NCBI GenBank assembly: GCA_046329555.1
Contig: JAXLUK010000002.1
Coordinates: 62,001-126,000, forward strand
Length of the DNA stretch: 64,000 nucleotides
Source of the DNA: UBA1941 sp046329555
GTDB lineage: Bacteria > Bacteroidota > Bacteroidia > Chitinophagales > LD1
Reading direction: 5' to 3'
A program made the position numbers and the translations under genes. The notes under the pieces were generated by a model that ran no database searches, was not told the DNA's origin, and saw nothing but the letters and a program-made list of their open reading frames with translations. Of this stretch, positions 59,699-64,000 are shown in pieces (the stretch's first letter is position 1; the number at the start of each line of letters is the position of its first letter).

Positions 59699-61621
59699 AT
59701 GAAAAACCGTTTTCTTTTTCTACTGATTGCTTGTTCCATCACAGCGTCCACCTTTGCCCAATCAGTCACTTATGAACGCGCCAGCAAGCGCGCTAAAGAC
59801 CGTTATGATGCGGGCAATAATTTTTATGCTTTTGGTCGTTATGCAGAAGCCGATTCGATGCTCAAGCTGGCATTGGAAAGCGAACGTAATTTCATTGAAG
59901 CACACTGGTTGTTGGGCAATATATATCTGGAGAATCAACGCAACAATGCCGGCGCAGTAACGGAATTGAAGAAGGTAGAGGAATTAAATCCGCAACACGA
60001 TCGTTATCTCATCAAAAAAATTGGACACGCTTTATTTAACAACGGGCAGTATGACGAGGCGAAAACCTATTATCAAAAATTCAGGGCACAGCACGGCATT
60101 ATGCCGGAAGATGAAGTGGAGGCCGATCAAATGATCAGAAATGCTGATTTTGCGAAAAAGGCAGTTAGTTCTCCGGTAGCCTTCAAGCCTGAAAACCTGG
60201 GACCGGCGGTGAACAGTACCGAAGATGATTACATGCCGGCATTGACTGCCGACCAGCACTGGCTGTATTTTACCAGAATGGAACGCATTGGCCGCGCAGT
60301 GGATGAGAATATTTTTATATCAGAGAATCGCCATGGTGTGTGGACCTTAGCTGAGCCCATTAGCGAGGCAATCAACACCTTGCAATACAATGAAGGCGCC
60401 CACAGCATTTCACAAAGCGGGCGTTATCTTTTTTTCACCTCGTGTAACCGCCCGGAAAGCAATGGAGGATGTGACATTTACTTTTCCAAACGCACCGGAA
60501 ACGATTGGGATCGCGGTAAAAATCTGAATCGACCCATTAACTCGGCCGCCTGGGAAACGCAACCATATCTGGCAGGTGACGGACGAACCTTGTTTTTTGT
60601 GAGCAATAGAAATGGTGGTTATGGCGGCGCTGATATTTACATGACCCAATTAGGTGATGATGGCAAATGGAGTGAGCCGCAAAATCTTGGTCCTAATATC
60701 AACACCAAATTCGATGAAGAACGGCCCTTCATTCATCCCGATGGGTTTTCACTCTATTTCGCTTCAAAAGGTCATGATGGTATGGGGGGGAGTGATTTAT
60801 TTGTTTCAAGAAAACAAGCCGATGGCACTTGGGGAACACCAATCAACCTCGGCTATCCAATTAATACTTCGGGCGATGAATTAGGCTTGTATGTGACGCC
60901 TGATGGTATTAACGCCTACTTTTCTTCCGAGCAACCTGATACGAAGGGAGGATTAGATATATACCGTTTTGCACTGCCGGAAAATGTGCGCCCCTATCCT
61001 ACTTGTTACGTAAAAGGAGTGGTAAGTGATGCGCAATCAAAAGCAGCATTGGGCTCAAAACTGCAATTTATTGATTTGCAAAGTGGGCTGATATACACCA
61101 CCGGCAGTAGTGACCCCAAAACCGGTGAGTATTTGGTGACCCTTCCTACGGGAAAAAATTACGCTTGTCAGATTTCGAAGGATGGTTATCTATTTTATTC
61201 CGCCAACTTTTCTTTGGCAGAAACTAAGGAAGGGCAGGCATTGCATTTAGATGCTGCTTTGCAACCCTTCAAAATTGGGGAATCTGTGGTACTGAGTAAT
61301 GTTTTCTTTTCTTCTAACAGCTACACCTTACTGGATGCTTCAAAATCTGAACTCAACACACTGATCGATTTACTGAATAAGAACGCAACGTTAAAAATTG
61401 AAATTGGCGGACATACCGATAATAGCGGCTTAGAGAAAGATAACTTGTTGTTGTCTGAGCAGCGTGCCAAAGCGGTTTACGACTTTTTGATCAGCAAGGG
61501 AATTAGTGCTGAACGATTATCTTACAAAGGCTTCGCTGCCACACATCCTATCGCAGATAATGCTACTGCTGAAGGCCGTCAAAAAAACCGACGAACAGAA
61601 TTTAAGGTAGTTGGAATTTAA
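59699..61621 (+). CDS. PorE-like OmpA-family protein (TPR, PD40 propeller, CRD, OmpA domain)
   Basis: The 640-residue protein has a signal peptide (residues 1-20), TPR-like helices at 25-130 (YAEADSMLKLALESERNFIE), PD40/WD40-type propeller repeats at 170-410 (marked by DGRTLFFVSNRNGGYGGADIY and SLYFASKGHDGMGGSDLF), a CRD-like domain near 435-510 (VSDAQSKAALGSKLQFIDL) and an OmpA peptidoglycan-binding domain from about 540 (IEIGGHTDNSGLEKDN ... RQKNRRTEF). This matches PorE of the type IX secretion system. A second such gene, 61748-63634, is convergent 126 bp away. ATG 59699 is chosen. Confidence 0.88.
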   Translation: MKNRFLFLLIACSITASTFAQSVTYERASKRAKDRYDAGNNFYAFGRYAEADSMLKLALESERNFIEAHWLLGNIYLENQRNNAGAVTELKKVEELNPQHDRYLIKKIGHALFNNGQYDEAKTYYQKFRAQHGIMPEDEVEADQMIRNADFAKKAVSSPVAFKPENLGPAVNSTEDDYMPALTADQHWLYFTRMERIGRAVDENIFISENRHGVWTLAEPISEAINTLQYNEGAHSISQSGRYLFFTSCNRPESNGGCDIYFSKRTGNDWDRGKNLNRPINSAAWETQPYLAGDGRTLFFVSNRNGGYGGADIYMTQLGDDGKWSEPQNLGPNINTKFDEERPFIHPDGFSLYFASKGHDGMGGSDLFVSRKQADGTWGTPINLGYPINTSGDELGLYVTPDGINAYFSSEQPDTKGGLDIYRFALPENVRPYPTCYVKGVVSDAQSKAALGSKLQFIDLQSGLIYTTGSSDPKTGEYLVTLPTGKNYACQISKDGYLFYSANFSLAETKEGQALHLDAALQPFKIGESVVLSNVFFSSNSYTLLDASKSELNTLIDLLNKNATLKIEIGGHTDNSGLEKDNLLLSEQRAKAVYDFLISKGISAERLSYKGFAATHPIADNATAEGRQKNRRTEFKVVGI

Positions 61622-61747
61622 AGGGATGACCACTTGAGGAAGGTCTTTACCGCAGCGCGTGCTTGTGCATCTTTCCCCTAGGCAGGAACCGGTTCAGGAA
61701 ATTTGATCGCCTATTACCTGATGTCGGTAGAAGATGAACAGGTTTCT

Positions 61748-63634
61748 TTAAAACCTCACCACTTTCACTTCAACGCGGCGGTTTTCTTTATTGTATTGCG
61801 CCATGCACTTAGCATTGCGACGGCAATCTTGCTGCAACGGCACAGCACCATAGAAATTAGATGCAATTGCCGATGACGGTATGCCCTGATCGCGCAGATA
61901 CTGTTCAATTTTCTTGGCGCGCCTAACTGATAAACCATAGTTGTAATTAGCGTCTCCCCGTTCATCCGCGTAACCATTAATAATAATTCTACAACCACTA
62001 TTAGCAGCGAACTTATCTGAAGCTTCTTTCAGCAATGGCAAATGATTGGCATTGATATCTGTGGCATTCGTTTCATAGTATACATTCGCCGCATACAAAT
62101 CTTTGCCTTCCACGCTCTTTTTTTCCATGGCCAGCTCAATGGGATAAGCCTGAGCGGCACCATACTTTTCACCTTTGAAAGTGGTAACATCATATCCTTC
62201 TGCACCAGCTACCAACGCCACATCCTTTCCTTCTGCAAAACTATATATTAATGCACCATCCGCATCAGTCAGGTAGAATTTTCCATTTCTTTCCGTACCG
62301 GAATACACTTCAACTTTGGCATTCGGAATTGGCTTGCCAGTGGCTTTATCCACCACCACAGCGCGGTTGTCGTGCCCAATCACCGGAATTTCTTTCTTCA
62401 CCTTTTTCGTGGTGTTGATTACCTGAAACAAATCATCATCACTATTGCGGTTGCTGCTCAGGAAGCCCTTGCCACTTTTCTCATTCATGATAAAAGCAAA
62501 GTCATCTTTGGAAGAATTCACCGGAGATTTCAGATTCTCTACTTGTTTAAACTTACCGTCTTGTAACATCGCACTAAACACATCTAAGCCGCCCATACCG
62601 GCGTGGCCGTTACTGGAGAAATACAGTGTTCCTTTTCCATCAAAAAACGGAAACAACTCGTTGCCGGTAGTGTTTACTTCCTTACCTAAATTTGCTGGTG
62701 CACCCCAAAATCCGGATTCGTTATGGCTGCGATATAAATCCATGCCGCCATAGCCGCCCGGCATATCCGAAGCAAAATACAACCATTGTCCATCAAGCGA
62801 AATAGAGGGATGGGTAAAGCTGTAAGCGGGATCAAAAGCCAATGGCTGTGGCTCACTCCATAAACCATTTTCCAAAGAAGATGTTACCAATTGCAGATGA
62901 TCGCGATACTTACATTTTTTCAAGTTGTTACGACTGTACACAATGGTTTCCCCACCTGGAGAAAAGGTAGCCGTTCCTTCATTGAGGCAAGATGATAAAG
63001 AAGGAGAAAATTTAGTTACAGCCGGCGGACTACAATTCGCTTCACCTTCTGTATAATACAAATCAGTGAAGGGCAACCCGTTCCATGCCAAACGTTTTCT
63101 CTCGCCTTGGGTGAATCGATCGCTGGTAAATACGACTCCTTTTTTGTAAGGCACTGCTGCATATTCCGCGGCCGCCGTATTCACTGCTAACGAACTAATC
63201 TGATATTGCGAATTTTCAAAATGATCGTTGATTACCTGCAAGCAAATCATAGCCAGCGAATCGGCCAAAGGCGTTGGCACCTTCTTAAACTGCGCCATCG
63301 CTTCTTCATACTTACCATTAGCCTGTAATACCCGACCATAGGCCAGGCGATGAGCGGCGTTAGTTTTCGGATTTTCCGCAATACGCGAATACCAGGTTTC
63401 TGCTGCTATTGTATTTCCCATGCGGTTATAACATTCTGCCAACCTGGCCTGAACCGACCACAAGCTATCAGCAGGTGCATGAGTTAAAGCACTTTTGAAC
63501 ACTTCAGATGCACGCAGAAAATGCTTTTGGGCCATTAACTTATTGCCGCATTCATATCCTTTCTGCCAGCACGATCCAGCCATTGCCGAAACAGCCCAAA
63601 CCACACTGCCTAAAATGACGATTGTCTTCTTCAT
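61748..63634 (-). CDS. PorE-like OmpA-family protein, adjacent to PorP/SprF
   Basis: The 628-residue protein has the same order of domains: a signal peptide (residues 1-19), TPR-like helices at 20-150 (YSRIAENPKTNAAHRLAYGR), PD40 repeats at 160-400 (GQWLYFASDMPGGYGGMDLY, GTLYFSSNGHAGMGGLDVF), a CRD-like domain near 425-490 (VVDKATGKPIPNAKVEVYSG) and a C-terminal OmpA domain (INGYADERGDANYNYGLSVR ... NKENRRVEVKVVRF). It lies 17 nt downstream of the PorP/SprF gene and is likely co-transcribed with it, so this copy is the better candidate for a T9SS-associated PorE role. Confidence 0.88.
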   Translation of the reverse strand: MKKTIVILGSVVWAVSAMAGSCWQKGYECGNKLMAQKHFLRASEVFKSALTHAPADSLWSVQARLAECYNRMGNTIAAETWYSRIAENPKTNAAHRLAYGRVLQANGKYEEAMAQFKKVPTPLADSLAMICLQVINDHFENSQYQISSLAVNTAAAEYAAVPYKKGVVFTSDRFTQGERKRLAWNGLPFTDLYYTEGEANCSPPAVTKFSPSLSSCLNEGTATFSPGGETIVYSRNNLKKCKYRDHLQLVTSSLENGLWSEPQPLAFDPAYSFTHPSISLDGQWLYFASDMPGGYGGMDLYRSHNESGFWGAPANLGKEVNTTGNELFPFFDGKGTLYFSSNGHAGMGGLDVFSAMLQDGKFKQVENLKSPVNSSKDDFAFIMNEKSGKGFLSSNRNSDDDLFQVINTTKKVKKEIPVIGHDNRAVVVDKATGKPIPNAKVEVYSGTERNGKFYLTDADGALIYSFAEGKDVALVAGAEGYDVTTFKGEKYGAAQAYPIELAMEKKSVEGKDLYAANVYYETNATDINANHLPLLKEASDKFAANSGCRIIINGYADERGDANYNYGLSVRRAKKIEQYLRDQGIPSSAIASNFYGAVPLQQDCRRNAKCMAQYNKENRRVEVKVVRF

Positions 63635-63651
63635 ATTTCTTCTTTCAGAAT

Positions 63652-64000
63652 TTAAAAAAAGCGAGGTGATTGCGCCACGCGTGGACCTTGTGTTCCAATA
63701 TTGAACCCTAGCATTACTTCATGGGTGCCATAGTTGTTTTTTAACAGCGTCATCTGCTGCGCCACTTCACCGGCATAGCCAAGTTTCAACCATTTGGCAG
63801 GCTGCACGCCCAGCATTAATCCATAGGCGCTGCTGATGCGGTAAAATACCCCGGCCCAAAAGATTTGCTTGTACTTAAAATTCAAATTCAAATCCATTAC
63901 AAATCTCGTAAATGCTGAATGACGCACTAAGAAAGAAGGTTCAATACTGAAATTCTTTTTCACCCTTATGTTATACCCCATCGCTAAATTGAAATTGAAG
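63652..64000 (-). CDS. PorP/SprF-family T9SS outer membrane protein, C-terminal part (cut by window edge)
   Basis: The frame is open to the end of the window, and only the last 116 residues are visible. They match the C-terminal barrel of PorP/SprF: YNIRVKKNFSIEPSFLVRHS, FWAGVFYRISSAYGLMLGVQ and YGTHEVMLGFNIG. PorP/SprF proteins help particular T9SS cargo cross the outer membrane. It lies 17 nt upstream of the PorE-like gene in the same direction. The N-terminus is outside the window. Confidence 0.88.
   Translation of the reverse strand, partial: FNFNLAMGYNIRVKKNFSIEPSFLVRHSAFTRFVMDLNLNFKYKQIFWAGVFYRISSAYGLMLGVQPAKWLKLGYAGEVAQQMTLLKNNYGTHEVMLGFNIGTQGPRVAQSPRFF

Noticed and set aside
61622..61747. 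Gene or terminator between the two convergent PorE-like genes
   Set aside because: No clear hairpin with a T run and no frame with coding character was seen in the 126 bp.

Overview
The window is a 64 kb chromosomal segment of a Bacteroidota bacterium, most likely of the Chitinophagaceae/Chitinophagales type. The evidence is type IX secretion (T9SS) C-terminal sorting domains on four proteins, GldA, two PorE-like OmpA proteins next to a PorP/SprF protein, lineage-typical DUF3467, DUF3276 (PUR-like) and DUF4199 proteins, a long NusB, and start-proximal promoters of the form TAnnTTyG. Genus cannot be told from the sequence. No rRNA, CRISPR array, prophage or complete insertion sequence was seen; one tRNA (anticodon CAU) is present.

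Layout. 0.05-1.7 kb: a HipB/HipA toxin-antitoxin pair. 1.7-3.6 kb: a repeat island holding one small membrane protein gene, a 198-bp MITE-like palindromic element, a pair of ~94-bp direct repeats, a GC-rich structured repeat, and a composite array of six 45-bp palindromic units between two 92-bp direct repeats, ending at a terminator and the tRNA. 3.7-11.7 kb: a membrane sulfatase-like enzyme, asd, a LolC/E-like permease without a standard start codon, rbfA, an MsbA-like exporter, a PagL-like lipid A deacylase and a DUF502 protein. 11.7-14.8 kb: a conserved small protein, an SDR and a DUF692-like TIM barrel enzyme in one operon, then 4-hydroxyphenylpyruvate dioxygenase. 14.9-21.3 kb: a TonB-dependent receptor, a secreted protein, a lipoprotein PI-PLC and an SDR-glycosyltransferase fusion. 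21.3-28.8 kb: two metallopeptidases, an rRNA m5C methyltransferase, pyrR-pyrB and gldA.

28.8-34.9 kb: an SGNH hydrolase and a run of secreted proteins including three T9SS cargo (LTD/Calx-beta protein, endonuclease I, a mini-cargo). 34.9-39.8 kb: a dihydroorotase-like protein with lost metal ligands, DUF4199, GT2, AMP nucleosidase, DinB and PAP2. 39.9-49 kb: a 1502-residue PKD protein with a gliding-type (type B) C-terminal domain, uvrB, and an opposing operon leucine dehydrogenase-nusB-DUF2256-PhrB-like photolyase-FAD-domain protein. 51-59.6 kb: a second ABC exporter, PUR protein, TPR histidine kinase, DUF3467, thyA, TMEM175 channel, a MerR/B12-fold regulator lacking the usual cobalamin residues, a basic secreted protein and queE. 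59.7-64 kb: two convergent PorE-like proteins and the start of a PorP/SprF gene cut by the window edge.

Functional themes are envelope biogenesis and T9SS surface display, pyrimidine and thymidylate synthesis, and light-dependent plus excision DNA repair (uvrB convergent with the photolyase operon). The best candidates for under-described biology are the two structured repeat systems, the DUF692-SDR-small protein operon, the [4Fe-4S]-less PhrB with its DUF2256 and FAD-domain partners, and the cobalamin-less MerR regulator. Domain calls come from reading motifs by eye; no database search was run.
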